Assembly (NCBI RefSeq): GCF_003047295.1
Contig: NZ_PZYZ01000001.1
Coordinates: 744,001 to 808,000 of the forward strand
Direction of reading: 5' to 3'
DNA from: Nocardioides sediminis
Lineage (GTDB): Bacteria > Actinomycetota > Actinomycetes > Propionibacteriales > Nocardioidaceae
Length of the DNA stretch: 64,000 nucleotides
Of this stretch, positions 43,511 through 52,774 are shown one piece after another; the first letter of the stretch is position 1; the number at the start of each line of letters is the position of its first letter. A model generated the notes under the pieces. The model had not been told where the DNA came from, searched no databases, and saw nothing but the letters and a program-made list of their open reading frames with translations. Made by a program: the position numbers and the translations under genes.

Positions 43511-44917
43511 GTGAAGAGCGCCGTCGAGAACTTGAGCCCGACCCGGGCCAAGCTGACTGTCGAGGTGCCCTTCGAGGAGCTCAAGCCGAGCCTCGACGCG
43601 GCGTACAAGAAGATCGCCCAGCAGATCAACGTCCCCGGCTTCCGCCGCGGCAAGGTCCCGCCGGCGGTGATCGACCGCCAGGTCGGCCGCGGCGTCGTCC
43701 TCGACGAGGCCATCAACGAGGTCGTCCCGGCCAAGTACATGGAGGCCCTGCGGGAGAACGAGCTCGAGCCGCTCGCCCAGCCCGAGATCGAGGTCACCAA
43801 GCTCGAGGACAACGACACGCTGGAGTTCACCGCCGAGGTGGACGTCAAGCCGCAGTTCGAGCTCCCGGCCTACGAGGGCCTCGAGGCCGAGGTCGAGGAC
43901 GTCGAGGTCACCGACGCCGACGTCGAGGAGCAGGTCCAGGCGCTCCGCGAGCGCTTCGGCACCCTCACCGAGGTCGAGCGCGAGGCCGCCGACGGCGACT
44001 TCGTGACCATCGACCTGACCGCCGCCAAGGAGGGCGAGACCGTCGAGGGCGGCGAGGTCTCCGGCATGTCCTACAAGGTCGGTCGCGGCGGCATGCTCGA
44101 CGGCCTCGACGAGGCCCTGGTCGGCATGAAGGCCGACGACGAGAAGACCTTCTCCTCCCAGCTCGTCGGTGGCGACCTGGTGGGCGAGGACGTCGAGGTC
44201 ACCGTCAAGGTCACCGGCGTGCAGGAGCAGCACCTGCCCGAGGTCGACGACGAGTTCGCGCAGATGGCCTCCGAGTTCGACACCGCCGAGGAGCTCACCG
44301 CCGACGTGCGCGAGCGTCTCGGTCGCGGCAAGCGCCTCGAGCAGGCCGCCGCCGCCCGCGACGCCGTCCTGGAGGCGCTGCTCGAGAAGGTCTCCATCCC
44401 GCTCCCGGAGACCATGGTCGCCGACGAGCTCAACGCGCGCCGCGAGAACGTCGAGCAGCAGCTCGTCTACGCCGGCCTGACGATGGAGAAGTACCTCGAG
44501 GACGAGGGCCAGACCACCGAGGAGTTCGAGGCCGACCTCGAGCGCCGCGTGCGGGACGCCATCGCGGCCCAGTTCATCCTCGACGCCGTGGCCAAGAAGG
44601 AAGAGCTCGGCGTCGACCAGCAGGACCTCTCCTCGCACCTGGTGCGGCGCGCCCAGCAGTCCGGTCAGGACCCGCAGGAGTTCGCCAACCACATGTTCGA
44701 GCACAACCACATCCCCGAGCTCGTGCAGGAGATCCTGCGCGGCAAGGCGCTCGCCACGATCGTGGAGTCGGCGACCGTCAAGGACGCCTCGGGCAACCCG
44801 GTCGAGCTCAAGAACCTGCAGCCCGACGGCACCATCGGTGAGCCGACAGTCGAGGGTGACGAGCCCGCCGAGAACGCCGCGGCCGGCGAGGACTCCGAGG
44901 ACACCGCCCAGGCCTGA
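43511..44917 (+). CDS. tig: trigger factor chaperone
   Basis: 468-aa ribosome-associated chaperone. The N-terminal ribosome-binding domain has the signature GFRRGKVP (near residue 45). The FKBP-like PPIase domain (about 155-245) has DFVTIDLTAAKEGE and KVGRGGMLDGLDEALVGM. The C-terminal helical domain with two arms follows, and an acidic tail (about 435-468) ends the protein. It binds nascent chains as they leave the ribosome. GAGGAG lies about 10 nt before the GTG start. It lies 150 nt after the tRNA pair and feeds functionally into the clp genes 2.5 kb downstream. Confidence 0.95.
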   Translation: MKSAVENLSPTRAKLTVEVPFEELKPSLDAAYKKIAQQINVPGFRRGKVPPAVIDRQVGRGVVLDEAINEVVPAKYMEALRENELEPLAQPEIEVTKLEDNDTLEFTAEVDVKPQFELPAYEGLEAEVEDVEVTDADVEEQVQALRERFGTLTEVEREAADGDFVTIDLTAAKEGETVEGGEVSGMSYKVGRGGMLDGLDEALVGMKADDEKTFSSQLVGGDLVGEDVEVTVKVTGVQEQHLPEVDDEFAQMASEFDTAEELTADVRERLGRGKRLEQAAAARDAVLEALLEKVSIPLPETMVADELNARRENVEQQLVYAGLTMEKYLEDEGQTTEEFEADLERRVRDAIAAQFILDAVAKKEELGVDQQDLSSHLVRRAQQSGQDPQEFANHMFEHNHIPELVQEILRGKALATIVESATVKDASGNPVELKNLQPDGTIGEPTVEGDEPAENAAAGEDSEDTAQA

Positions 44918-44944
44918 TCGGCCCGAGCAGCACCACTGCACTGC

Positions 44945-44985
44945 CACGGCGGGGCGTCCGGAGCGATCCGGGCGCCCCGCCCGTG
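44945..44985. terminator. bidirectional hairpin terminator
   Basis: CACGGCGGGGCG-T-CCGGA pairs with TCCGG-G-CGCCCCGCCCGTG across GCGA. One G-U pair interrupts the stem. It lies between the convergent tig and phosphotransferase-like genes. Confidence 0.85.
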
Positions 44986-45008
44986 CGTCCGGGGCAGCCG
45001 GTCCCGGG

Positions 45009-46178
45009 TCAGCTCGCGGTCGCGTCCAGCAGGTCGCAGCAGTACGTCGCCAGCGCCGCGCGGGCAGTGGCCAGCGCGGCCAGCCGGTCGGCGGGCACCG
45101 ACTCCAGCAGCTCCACGGGGACCGAGGGCAGCGCGACGAACAGCATCATCGACACGGCGTGCCCGCGGCGTACGACGTGGGGGTCGGCGTCCGCACCCTC
45201 CTCGGCGAGGCCGTCGAGGTAGGCCCGCAGGATCAGCTCGTCGAGGTCCGCCACCTCCTCGGTGGTGAGGGCGGGTCGGGTGCCGAGCTGGAGGTCCCCC
45301 GCGAGCAGCTGGCCGAGGTCGTGGCCGAGGGGCTGGGGCCGCCAGAACTGGAAGTCGATGAGCACGAGCCCGTCCCGCCCCGGCACGCGGAGCAGGTTGC
45401 CCGGGCACGCGTCCCCGTGGCTGGCGGCGGTCGGCAGCGCCGCGAACTCGGCGGCGACGTCGTCCACGCGGGCGGCCGCGTCGAGCAGCCGGTCCCGCAG
45501 CACCGGCCCGTAGGTCCCGGCCAGGGCGGGGTGGCGCCACAGGTCGTCGTCGAGCAGCGGTGGGATCACCCCGTGCTTGAGCCGGCCGGCGACCATGAGG
45601 TCGACGTGCCACACGTGCGGGTCGAGCGCGGCGAGTCCGGCGACCTCTGGGCTGCCCGACAGGCGTCCGAGGAGTCGCGCCGCCTCGGCGTACTCCGCGT
45701 CGCTCCACGGCCCCGGGACGGGGTCGAGGGCCTCCAGCCAGATGCTGCGCGACCCCTCGTCGAGGTCGTGGACGGCCAGGCACCGCGGCATGCCGAGCCC
45801 GTCGGGGAGCCTGGCGGCGAGGTCGGAGCGGTAGACGAGCGCCTCGGCCTCCCACGGCAGGGCGATCGTGGCGAACGTCCGCACCTCCGGCGGCACGGTC
45901 GCGAAGAACGGCGAGCGGTCGAACCGGTGGACGTGCTTGACGAAGAGCCTGAACTCCCGCGGGCCGGCGCCGGCGTCCGCCGTGCCCGTGACCCAGGTGC
46001 GGGACGCCGTGGTGATGGAGGGGACGTCGTAGGCCACCGGCGACGTGGCACTGCCGAGCAGCTCGACGGCGGGCACGCCCCACAGCGCGGCGACCATGGC
46101 GGCCAGCTCGTCGTCGGGCACGTCGGCGGGCCCCAGGTCCCTGCGGTCGTGCGCGCCTGCTCGGCCGATGTCCGGCAT
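45009..46178 (-). CDS. aminoglycoside-phosphotransferase-like protein
   Basis: 389-aa protein of the APH/choline-kinase-like fold. The catalytic loop is SHGDACPGNLL (H-G-D-x-x-x-x-N), and the metal site is LIDFQFW (DFQ in place of the usual DFD/DFE). A nucleotide-binding N-lobe with FVKHVHRFDRS precedes them. Such proteins phosphorylate small molecules; resistance is only one of many roles and nothing here shows the substrate. The start MPDIGRAGAH at 46178 is the best ATG. Divergent from a lipase-like gene 99 nt away. Confidence 0.82.
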   Translation of the reverse strand: MPDIGRAGAHDRRDLGPADVPDDELAAMVAALWGVPAVELLGSATSPVAYDVPSITTASRTWVTGTADAGAGPREFRLFVKHVHRFDRSPFFATVPPEVRTFATIALPWEAEALVYRSDLAARLPDGLGMPRCLAVHDLDEGSRSIWLEALDPVPGPWSDAEYAEAARLLGRLSGSPEVAGLAALDPHVWHVDLMVAGRLKHGVIPPLLDDDLWRHPALAGTYGPVLRDRLLDAAARVDDVAAEFAALPTAASHGDACPGNLLRVPGRDGLVLIDFQFWRPQPLGHDLGQLLAGDLQLGTRPALTTEEVADLDELILRAYLDGLAEEGADADPHVVRRGHAVSMMLFVALPSVPVELLESVPADRLAALATARAALATYCCDLLDATAS

Positions 46179-46277
46179 GGGGATGAGTCTGGACCGGATC
46201 CGCGCCGACCGGGAGCCCCGAGCGGACCCGCGCGACAGCCGGTGCACAGGCGTCCACCGGTCGCTAGGCTGCCGCCC

Positions 46278-47468
46278 ATGGCCGCCACGACACCCGGTCC
46301 CGGACTGCTCGACACCCTGTCGCTGGCCGCCGAGGTCGTCGACGGCCTGGGCGTCCGCACGGCGCGCGACACCCACCTCGCCTGGGTCGACCGCGTCCAC
46401 GGGCTGCTCGACCCCGCGCTGGGGCCCTCGTCGGCGCTGGCCGGGCGGGTGCACCGGACCGTCGCGACGGGCGTGTACGGCGGGCTCGCCGCGGGCCTGG
46501 GGGCGGCGCGCCGAGGTCTGGACCGGGCCGCGGACGCGGGCCTGGACGGGCGCGTCGGCGGACGGCTCGAGGAGCGCCGCGGGGGCCGCCTCCTCCGCGC
46601 GGCGGTCAACGGGTTGATCGGGGACCGGCTCGCCCGGGAGCGTCCGCGGTGGTCCATCCCGATGGCGGTGCGGGTGGGCGGTCGCGACGTCGACCTGACC
46701 TCGGACGGTGTGCGCACGGCGTACCCGGACGCGACCGGACGGCTGGTGGTCTTCCTGCACGGCCTCTGCGAGGACGAGACCTTCTGGTCACGCGGGCGGG
46801 ACGTGGTGGGGACGACGTACGCCGAGGCGCTCGCCGCGCGCGGGTGGAGCCCCGTCATGCTGCGCGCCAACACGGGGCTCGGACTGCGGGTCAACGGTGC
46901 CGCCCTCACCTCGGTGCTCCACGACCTCACCCGTTCCTGGCCGGTGCCGGTCACGCGGATCGCGCTCGTCGGCCACTCGATGGGTGGTCTGGTCATGCGG
47001 GCGGCCGCCGACGTGGCCGACGGGTGCGAGGACTGCGACGACCACTGGGTCGACCTCGTGAGCGACGTCGTGACCCTCGGGACCCCACACCTCGGGTCGC
47101 CGGTCGCGGGGGCCGTGGGTGCCGGCAGCCGGGGGCTGGGGTGGCTGCCCGAATCGGCGGCCTTCGGGCGCGTCCTGGACTGGCGCTCGGTCGGTGTGCA
47201 CGACCTGGTCCACGGCTTGGCCCACGACGTGGCTCCTCTCCCGCACGCGCGTTACCGCCTGGTGGCGGCCACGCTGACCGGCTCGCCCCGGCACCCCCTC
47301 GGCGCGGTGCTCGGCGACGGCCTGGTGCGCCGGGACTCCGCCCACGGGCGGGGGAGCGGCGTGGACCTGTTCCCGGGGGCGGACGTGCTCCACGTGGGCG
47401 GCACCGGCCACTTCGACCTGCTCAACCACCCGCGCGTGCACCAGGCGCTGCGCGACTGGCTGGCCTGA
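46278..47468 (+). CDS. lipase/PGAP1-like alpha/beta hydrolase
   Basis: 396-aa hydrolase. A helical N-terminal region of about 150 aa precedes the alpha/beta core. The oxyanion motif is FLHGLCEDE, the nucleophile elbow is [12 protein letters not shown] and the base is the His of [19 protein letters not shown] follows the elbow as in PGAP1-like and triacylglycerol lipases. Two Cys in [10 protein letters not shown] could bind metal or form a disulfide. A TAGGCT box lies 7 nt before the ATG (leaderless). It ends 88 nt before clpP1. The substrate is unknown. Confidence 0.87.
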   Translation: MAATTPGPGLLDTLSLAAEVVDGLGVRTARDTHLAWVDRVHGLLDPALGPSSALAGRVHRTVATGVYGGLAAGLGAARRGLDRAADAGLDGRVGGRLEERRGGRLLRAAVNGLIGDRLARERPRWSIPMAVRVGGRDVDLTSDGVRTAYPDATGRLVVFLHGLCEDETFWSRGRDVVGTTYAEALAARGWSPVMLRANTGLGLRVNGAALTSVLHDLTRSWPVPVTRIALVGHSMGGLVMRAAADVADGCEDCDDHWVDLVSDVVTLGTPHLGSPVAGAVGAGSRGLGWLPESAAFGRVLDWRSVGVHDLVHGLAHDVAPLPHARYRLVAATLTGSPRHPLGAVLGDGLVRRDSAHGRGSGVDLFPGADVLHVGGTGHFDLLNHPRVHQALRDWLA

Positions 47469-47487
47469 GCGTCCCGCCCCGGGCCTG

Positions 47488-47505
47488 AATCCGCTGTGGG
47501 CGAAC
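47488..47505 (+). promoter_or_regulatory. candidate ClgR box before clpP1
   Basis: AATCCGCTGTGGGCGAAC fits the actinobacterial ClgR consensus (CGCynAnrGCGwws) except that T stands at the central A and C at one flanking W. It is about 50-70 nt upstream of the clpP1 start, a suitable place for an activator. GCGAAC-N9-GTTCGC (47500-47520) overlaps it. Confidence 0.5.
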
Positions 47506-47556
47506 AGGGGCGGGGTTCGCGTGGAAGTGTCGGCGCTTCGGGCTAGTGTCGCTGAC

Positions 47557-48198
47557 GTGAACCAGAACTCCAGCCCAGCTCTCTCGCCCGAGATGAACGG
47601 CGCCGGGTCGATGTACGGACTCGACGACCACATCTACCAGCGGCTGCTCCGCGAGCGGATCGTCTTCCTCGGTTCCGAGGTGCGCGACCAGAACGCCAAC
47701 GCGATCTGCGCCCAGCTGCTGCTGCTCTCGGCCGAGGACCCCGAAGCCGACATCTTCCTCCACATCAACAGCCCCGGTGGCTCCGTCGACGCCGGCATGG
47801 CGATCTACGACACGATGAACTACATCCCCAACGACGTCGCCACGGTCGGCATGGGCCTGGCCGCCTCGATGGGCCAGTTCCTGCTGTGCGCGGGCACCAA
47901 GGGCAAGCGCTACGCCCTGCCGCACGCGCGGATCATGATGCACCAGCCGTCCTCCGGGATGGGTGGCTCGGCCTCCGACATCAAGATCCAGGCGCAGCAG
48001 TCGCTGCACATCAAGAAGGTGCTGCTCGACCTCATCGCCGAGCACACCGGCCAGCCCGTCGAGCAGGTCATCGCCGACGCAGACCGCGACCGCTGGTTCA
48101 CCGCCGACCAGGCCGTCGAGTACGGCCTCGTCGACCAGGTCATCACCAGCGCCCGCGAGGCAGCAGACGAGGGCCGCCCCGCGCGGCAGAAGGACTGA
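47557..48198 (+). CDS. clpP1: ATP-dependent Clp protease subunit ClpP1
   Basis: 213-aa serine protease subunit. The catalytic Ser is S104 ([10 protein letters not shown]), the His is H129 (MMHQP), and the Asp lies near 178 (DRDRWFT). It assembles with ClpP2 into the actinobacterial double-ring protease fed by ClpX or ClpC. The GTG at 47557 is preceded by TAGTGT 7 nt upstream, suggesting a leaderless transcript; an earlier GTG at 47521 would add 12 residues. The next gene, clpP2, starts 5 nt after its stop. Confidence 0.95.
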   Translation: MNQNSSPALSPEMNGAGSMYGLDDHIYQRLLRERIVFLGSEVRDQNANAICAQLLLLSAEDPEADIFLHINSPGGSVDAGMAIYDTMNYIPNDVATVGMGLAASMGQFLLCAGTKGKRYALPHARIMMHQPSSGMGGSASDIKIQAQQSLHIKKVLLDLIAEHTGQPVEQVIADADRDRWFTADQAVEYGLVDQVITSAREAADEGRPARQKD

Positions 48199-48202
48199 CA
48201 CC

Positions 48203-48814
48203 GTGAACTACTACATCCCGCAGTGGGAAGAGCGCACGTCCTACGGGTTCCGGCGCATCGACCCCTACGCCAAGCTGTTCGAGGAGCGCATCATCTACCT
48301 CGGCACCCCGATCAGCGACGACGTGGCCAACGCGGTCATCGCCCAGCTGATGTGCCTGGAGACGATGAACCCCGACCAGGACGTCAGCATCTACATCAAC
48401 AGCCCCGGCGGCTCGTTCACCGCGCTGACGGCCATCTACGACACGATGAAGTTCATCAAGCCCGACGTGCAGACCGTGTGCCTCGGGCAGGCGGCCTCGG
48501 CCGCGGCGATCCTGCTCGCCGCCGGGACCCAGGGCAAGCGCCTCGCGCTGCCCAACAGCCGCATCCTGATCCACCAGCCCTACACCGAGGGCACCTTCGG
48601 CCAGACCTCGGACATCGAGATCCAGGCCAACGAGATCCTGCGCATGCGCGAGCTCCTGGAGAAGATGATCGCCGAGCACACCGGCAAGTCCATCGAACAG
48701 GTGAGCCAGGACATCGAGCGTGACAAGATCCTCACCGCCGAGCAGGCCGTCGAGTACGGCCTGATCGACCAGGTGATCGAGTCGCGCAAGGGCGCCCCCG
48801 CGCTCACCAGCTGA
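48203..48814 (+). CDS. clpP2: ATP-dependent Clp protease subunit ClpP2
   Basis: 203-aa subunit with catalytic Ser S99 (GQAASAAAILL) and His H124 (LIHQPY). The N-terminus NYYIPQWEERTSYGFRRIDP is the ClpP2 type. It forms the second ring with ClpP1, and the ClpX docking is thought to occur on one ring only in mycobacteria. The GTG start follows the clpP1 stop by 5 nt. clpX follows 117 nt downstream. Confidence 0.95.
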   Translation: MNYYIPQWEERTSYGFRRIDPYAKLFEERIIYLGTPISDDVANAVIAQLMCLETMNPDQDVSIYINSPGGSFTALTAIYDTMKFIKPDVQTVCLGQAASAAAILLAAGTQGKRLALPNSRILIHQPYTEGTFGQTSDIEIQANEILRMRELLEKMIAEHTGKSIEQVSQDIERDKILTAEQAVEYGLIDQVIESRKGAPALTS

Positions 48815-48893
48815 CCAAGGCAGTTCACGGCGATGCTCCGTGTCCGGCGCCCGCGCGGGGCCGGCACGGGGTACCGTCGAGGAGTTTGAAAGC

Positions 48894-48910
48894 GCCGGGA
48901 CCCTCCCGGC
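48894..48910 (+). promoter_or_regulatory. small hairpin before clpX
   Basis: GCCGGGA and TCCCGGC pair perfectly across CCC. It lies 21 nt before the clpX start, just upstream of its GGAGGAAA ribosome site. A TACCGT about 20 nt further upstream could be a separate clpX -10 box. Confidence 0.4.
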
Positions 48911-48931
48911 AGGATCCGGAGGAAACGACCC

Positions 48932-50215
48932 GTGGCTCGTATCGGTGACGGTGGCGACCTGTTGAAGTGCAACTTCTGCGGCAAGAGCCAGAAGCAGGTC
49001 AAGAAGCTCATCGCAGGCCCCAACGTCTACATCTGTGACGAGTGCATCGAGCTCTGCAACGAGATCATCGAGGAGGAGCTCGCCGAGGGCAGCGAGGTCA
49101 GCCTCGACGAGCTGCCCAAGCCGCGGGAGATCTTCGAGTTCCTCAACTCCTACGTGATCGGCCAGGAGCACGCCAAGAAGTCCCTGGCCGTCGCCGTCTA
49201 CAACCACTACAAGCGGGTCCAGGCCGGCCTGCAGCCCGTCGGTGGCAAGCACACCAAGGACGAGGCCGTCGAGGTCTCCAAGTCCAACATCCTGGTCATC
49301 GGCCCCACGGGGTGTGGCAAGACCTACCTCGCGCAGACCCTCGCCCGGATGCTCAACGTCCCGTTCGCGATCGCCGACGCCACCGCCTTGACCGAGGCGG
49401 GCTACGTCGGCGAGGACGTCGAGAACATCCTGCTCAAGCTCATCCAGGCGGCCGACTACGACGTCAAGAAGGCCGAGACGGGGATCATCTACATCGACGA
49501 GATCGACAAGGTGGCCCGCAAGGCGGAGAACCCCTCGATCACGCGCGACGTCTCCGGCGAGGGCGTCCAGCAGGCGCTCCTGAAGATGCTGGAGGGCACC
49601 ACCGCCTCGGTGCCCCCGCAGGGTGGTCGCAAGCACCCCCACCAGGAGTTCATCCAGATCGACACCACCAACATCCTGTTCATCGTCGGCGGTGCGTTCG
49701 CGGGCCTCGAGCAGATCGTCGAGCAGCGGGTCGGCAAGAAGTCGCTCGGCTTCACGGCCGAGGTCCGCGGCCAGGCCGAGCGCGACGCCCAGGACCTGAT
49801 GGCGCTGGTCCGCCCCGAGGACCTCACCAAGTTCGGCCTGATCCCCGAGTTCATCGGCAGGCTCCCGCTCATCGCCAGCGTCAGCAAGCTCGACAACGAG
49901 GCCCTCGTCCAGATCCTCACCGAGCCGCGCAACGCGCTGGTCAAGCAGTACCAGAAGCTCTTCGAGCTCGACGGTGTCGAGCTCGAGTTCACCGACGACG
50001 CCATCGCCTCCATCGCCGACAAGGCCCTCGAGCGCGGCACGGGTGCACGCGGGCTGCGCGCCATCATCGAGGAGGTCCTCCTCCACGTGATGTACGACGT
50101 CCCGTCCCGCGAGGACGTGGGCCGGGTGATCGTCAGCCGCGAGGTCGTCGAGGACGACGTGGCGCCCACGCTGGTGCCGCGCGAGACCGAGGCGAAGAAG
50201 AAGAAGTCGGCCTGA
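48932..50215 (+). CDS. clpX: Clp protease ATPase subunit ClpX
   Basis: 427-aa unfoldase. The N-terminal zinc-binding domain has CNFCGKSQ and CDECIELC. The AAA+ module has Walker A GPTGCGKT, Walker [10 protein letters not shown], the pore loop GYVGED and the sensor-2 Arg in [12 protein letters not shown]. It unfolds substrates and feeds ClpP1P2. GGAGGAAA lies about 6 nt before the GTG start. The gene follows clpP2, as in most actinobacteria. Confidence 0.97.
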   Translation: MARIGDGGDLLKCNFCGKSQKQVKKLIAGPNVYICDECIELCNEIIEEELAEGSEVSLDELPKPREIFEFLNSYVIGQEHAKKSLAVAVYNHYKRVQAGLQPVGGKHTKDEAVEVSKSNILVIGPTGCGKTYLAQTLARMLNVPFAIADATALTEAGYVGEDVENILLKLIQAADYDVKKAETGIIYIDEIDKVARKAENPSITRDVSGEGVQQALLKMLEGTTASVPPQGGRKHPHQEFIQIDTTNILFIVGGAFAGLEQIVEQRVGKKSLGFTAEVRGQAERDAQDLMALVRPEDLTKFGLIPEFIGRLPLIASVSKLDNEALVQILTEPRNALVKQYQKLFELDGVELEFTDDAIASIADKALERGTGARGLRAIIEEVLLHVMYDVPSREDVGRVIVSREVVEDDVAPTLVPRETEAKKKKSA

Positions 50216-50341
50216 CCAGCACCCCATGCCCCGATCGGGTGGTGTGGCCTAGTCAGTTTTCGTCAGATCGCTGCACGGCCCGTGGCTGACGTCGTGTGAT
50301 CACGCACACTGGAGACGTTCGAGCTGAAGGGGTGTCTCTCG

Positions 50342-51736
50342 GTGCACGCAGAGCACAAGGGGCCGCTGCTCGCGTTCGTCATCGTGGCGATCCTGTGCGG
50401 CGTGCTCCTCGGTCAGGCCAACCGCGACGAGGCGGGTGGCAGCCCTGTCGCGTCCTCGGACCCCGGTGCCGTGGGTGGCCGGGTGGCCTCCGGCGTGGCT
50501 CCGTCCGAGTCCTCCGCAGGCCCGTCCGACGCTGCGTCCGAGACGACGTCCGCTGCCCCGCCCGCCGCCGACGAGGGACCGCCCGAGGGCGAGGTCAGCC
50601 CCTCGTTCCCGGCCACGAGCCCGCCGTCGACGTCGACGCCCGACTCGGTCCCGGAGCCGGGGGACGCGCCGGACCCGGCCCCGGGTGAGGGATCGGCCCC
50701 CGCGACGCCGACTCCCGGAACGGACGGTTCCGACGCGCCCGCGGAGACCGAGGCGCCGACCCGCCCCGACGCCTCCGTCGACACCGCACCGGATGACGCC
50801 GCGGTCGGCGTCGAGGACGACGAGACGGTCGACCCGGTGGCACCGGCCGAGACCGTGCAGCAGGCCGTCTTCGTGGCCCAGCGTGCCGTCGCCCAGGCCG
50901 TGAAGGAGGCCGCGGAGGCGCAGGTGGCCGAGGGCGTCGCGCAGCAGGCCGAGCAGGTCGCGGTGCAGGCGGCAGCGACCGCCAAGGACCCCGCGGGCCA
51001 GCTCGTGGCGGCCGCAGCCCTGGTCGAGGCCGTGCGTGCCCGCAAGATCGCGGACAAGGCGGCCGCGGAGGCGACCGCAGCCCAGCGCCGGGCCGAGCAG
51101 GCCCTCGAGCGCGTGGAGGAGGTGGCGAAGGAGAGCGGCGGTCCCGCCAAGGACGACGAGCCGGTGCCGGACACCAACTCGGACCGCCAGGTCGTCCTCG
51201 ACCCGCCGACCCCCGCCGCACCCCCGGCCGACGAGCCCGTCGAGACCCCGGCAGAGGTCCCGGCCGAGGAGGCGGCCCCGGTTCCGGACGAGAAGCCGGT
51301 GGAGGCGCCGGCCGAGGAGCCGGCCGACGGGACCACCGAGGCACCGGCCGAGGAGCCGGCCGACGGGACCACCGAGGCACCGGCCGAGGAGCCGGCCGAC
51401 GAGACCACCGAGGCGCCGGCCGACGGGACCACCGAGGCGCCGGCCGAGGGAACCACCGAGACGCCGGCCGAGGGAACCACCGAGGCGCCGGCCCCGGAGC
51501 CGGCCGGGACAGCGGCGGAGGGGACCTCCACGACCACGGCGCAGGAGGCCGCCGTGCAGGTCGAGACTCCGGTCGAGGGATCCTCCACGACTCCGGTGCA
51601 GGAGCCCGCCGAGACGCCGGCCGAGGCGCCGGCCGAGGCGGCCGACGAGCCGGGGGGTGACGACACGGCGGGGGCTCCGGTCGAGCCCGCGCCGGAGGTC
51701 GACACCGCGGCTGAGGAGCCGACCCCGACGGAATGA
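50342..51736 (+). CDS. membrane-anchored Ala/Pro-rich rod protein A
   Basis: 464 aa of low complexity. The N-terminus [20 protein letters not shown] is a signal anchor. Residues about 175-280 are Ala/Val/Gln/Glu-rich and strongly helical (a predicted coiled coil with [20 protein letters not shown]). The remainder is Pro/Glu/Thr-rich, with tandem [16 protein letters not shown] repeats at 51302-51481. It should project outward from the membrane as an extended rod. The downstream gene has the same N-terminus (AEHKxPLxAFVxVxILC), so they are tandem paralogues. An AAGGGG lies about 10 nt before the GTG start. No family is recognised. Confidence 0.7.
   Translation: MHAEHKGPLLAFVIVAILCGVLLGQANRDEAGGSPVASSDPGAVGGRVASGVAPSESSAGPSDAASETTSAAPPAADEGPPEGEVSPSFPATSPPSTSTPDSVPEPGDAPDPAPGEGSAPATPTPGTDGSDAPAETEAPTRPDASVDTAPDDAAVGVEDDETVDPVAPAETVQQAVFVAQRAVAQAVKEAAEAQVAEGVAQQAEQVAVQAAATAKDPAGQLVAAAALVEAVRARKIADKAAAEATAAQRRAEQALERVEEVAKESGGPAKDDEPVPDTNSDRQVVLDPPTPAAPPADEPVETPAEVPAEEAAPVPDEKPVEAPAEEPADGTTEAPAEEPADGTTEAPAEEPADETTEAPADGTTEAPAEGTTETPAEGTTEAPAPEPAGTAAEGTSTTTAQEAAVQVETPVEGSSTTPVQEPAETPAEAPAEAADEPGGDDTAGAPVEPAPEVDTAAEEPTPTE
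51302..51481 (+). repeat. 36-bp and 24-bp coding tandem repeats
   Basis: Three 36-bp units (51302-51337, 51338-51373, 51374-51409) encode [12 protein letters not shown] with small changes. Three 24-bp units follow (51410-51433, 51434-51457, 51458-51481), each a 36-bp unit lacking 12 bp. All units keep the frame. Such repeats can vary in number by slippage, so the length of rod protein A may differ between strains. Confidence 0.88.
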
Positions 51737-51860
51737 CGGGCGGGTGGCCCGAACGGGCCATGCTCCGACTAGTCACTTCGGGCTATTTGGGCTATCGATG
51801 GTGTGAGGCACCCGGATCGCGCGCGAGAATGGGGGTCGATGGTTCCAAGGGGGTTCTCGG

Positions 51861-52640
51861 GTGAGTGCTGAGCACAAGCGACCGCTGTACGCGTTCGTCC
51901 TGGTGACGATCCTGTGCGCCGTCATGCTGGGGCACGCGATCCGCACGGACGCGCTCGTCGGGTTGCTCACTCCCGGTCGGGGCCAGGTCGCCGTGGCGGC
52001 CCCCGAGCCTCGCCCGGCTGCCTCCGGCACGCCCGTGGGCCAGGCGCCGACCGGTCGCGAGCCCGTCGCGCTCACCTCCACGACGTCCGCGCCCACTGCC
52101 GCCGCGACGGGCGTGGCCACCGCGGCCCCCACGCGGGTACGCCGGGCGGTGGCGGTGGCGGTCGCGTCCGGCGCCGGTGCGGGCGCGGTCACCCCCGTCG
52201 GCCAGACCACGACCGAGCTCGTCACCACGCCGGTCGAGGCGACCACCGCTCCGGCTCCCGTCCCCTCGGCGGCGGAGCAGGCCGTCGAGGACGCTGCTGA
52301 GAAGGCAGCGGAGCAGGCAGCCACGAGGGCACAGCAGGCTGCCGACAGGGCTGCGGCCCGGGCCGCGCGTCAGGTCGAGAAGGCCGCCGAGCGGGCCGCT
52401 CGCCAGGCCGAGAAGACGGCCGAGCAGGCCGCCGCGGAGGCCGTCGTCGCCGCCCGCAAGGCCGCCAAGGAGGCCGAGAAGGTCGAGAGGGCGGCAGCCA
52501 AGGAGGCCGACAAGGCCGCCAGGGAGGCCGAGAAGGCCGCTGCGGCCGCAGCGAGGGACGCAGCCAAGGACGCTGCGACGGCGGCCAAGGACGCTGCGAC
52601 GGCGGCCAAGGACGCCGCTAAGGCCGCGACCCAGCACTGA
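51861..52640 (+). CDS. membrane-anchored Ala-rich rod protein B
   Basis: 259 aa. The N-terminal anchor SAEHKRPLYAFVLVTILCAV matches that of rod protein A. A Thr/Pro/Val-rich region (about 45-140) follows. Residues about 140-259 form a near-continuous helix rich in Ala with alternating Lys/Arg and Glu/Asp, ending in three DAA(T/K)AAK repeats. The tail looks like the Ala/Lys tails of histone-like proteins but has balanced charges, which suits a long single helix or coiled coil. AAGGGGG lies about 8 nt before the GTG. It lies 124 nt after rod protein A. The function is unknown. Confidence 0.7.
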   Translation: MSAEHKRPLYAFVLVTILCAVMLGHAIRTDALVGLLTPGRGQVAVAAPEPRPAASGTPVGQAPTGREPVALTSTTSAPTAAATGVATAAPTRVRRAVAVAVASGAGAGAVTPVGQTTTELVTTPVEATTAPAPVPSAAEQAVEDAAEKAAEQAATRAQQAADRAAARAARQVEKAAERAARQAEKTAEQAAAEAVVAARKAAKEAEKVERAAAKEADKAAREAEKAAAAAARDAAKDAATAAKDAATAAKDAAKAATQH

Positions 52641-52716
52641 GCCGGCCACCTGGCCGCGCGCGACAGGTTCACCGCGCCGAGGGGCGTCGTACGCCGCCGG
52701 TCCGAGCGCCGCAGGC

Positions 52717-52745
52717 CCCGGGGTCGGTCACGGACCGACCCCGGG
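52717..52745. terminator. bidirectional hairpin terminator
   Basis: CCCGGGGTCGGTC (52717-52729) pairs perfectly with GACCGACCCCGGG (52733-52745) across ACG. It lies between rod protein B and the convergent valS. Confidence 0.88.
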
Positions 52746-52774
52746 ACACCGGGTCTGCGAGGCAGACGCCGGGC

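Noticed and set aside
45009..46178. Aminoglycoside resistance gene
   Set aside because: The fold has the kinase loop, but the family is broad. No similarity to a named resistance enzyme can be seen and the neighbours are housekeeping genes.
47500..47520. GCGAAC-N9-GTTCGC as an HspR (HAIR) site
   Set aside because: HAIR is CTTGAGT-N7-ACTCAAG. Neither sequence nor spacing fits.
51302..51481. Possible CRISPR or non-coding repeat array
   Set aside because: Units are contiguous with no spacers, keep the reading frame and encode a Pro/Glu/Thr repeat.
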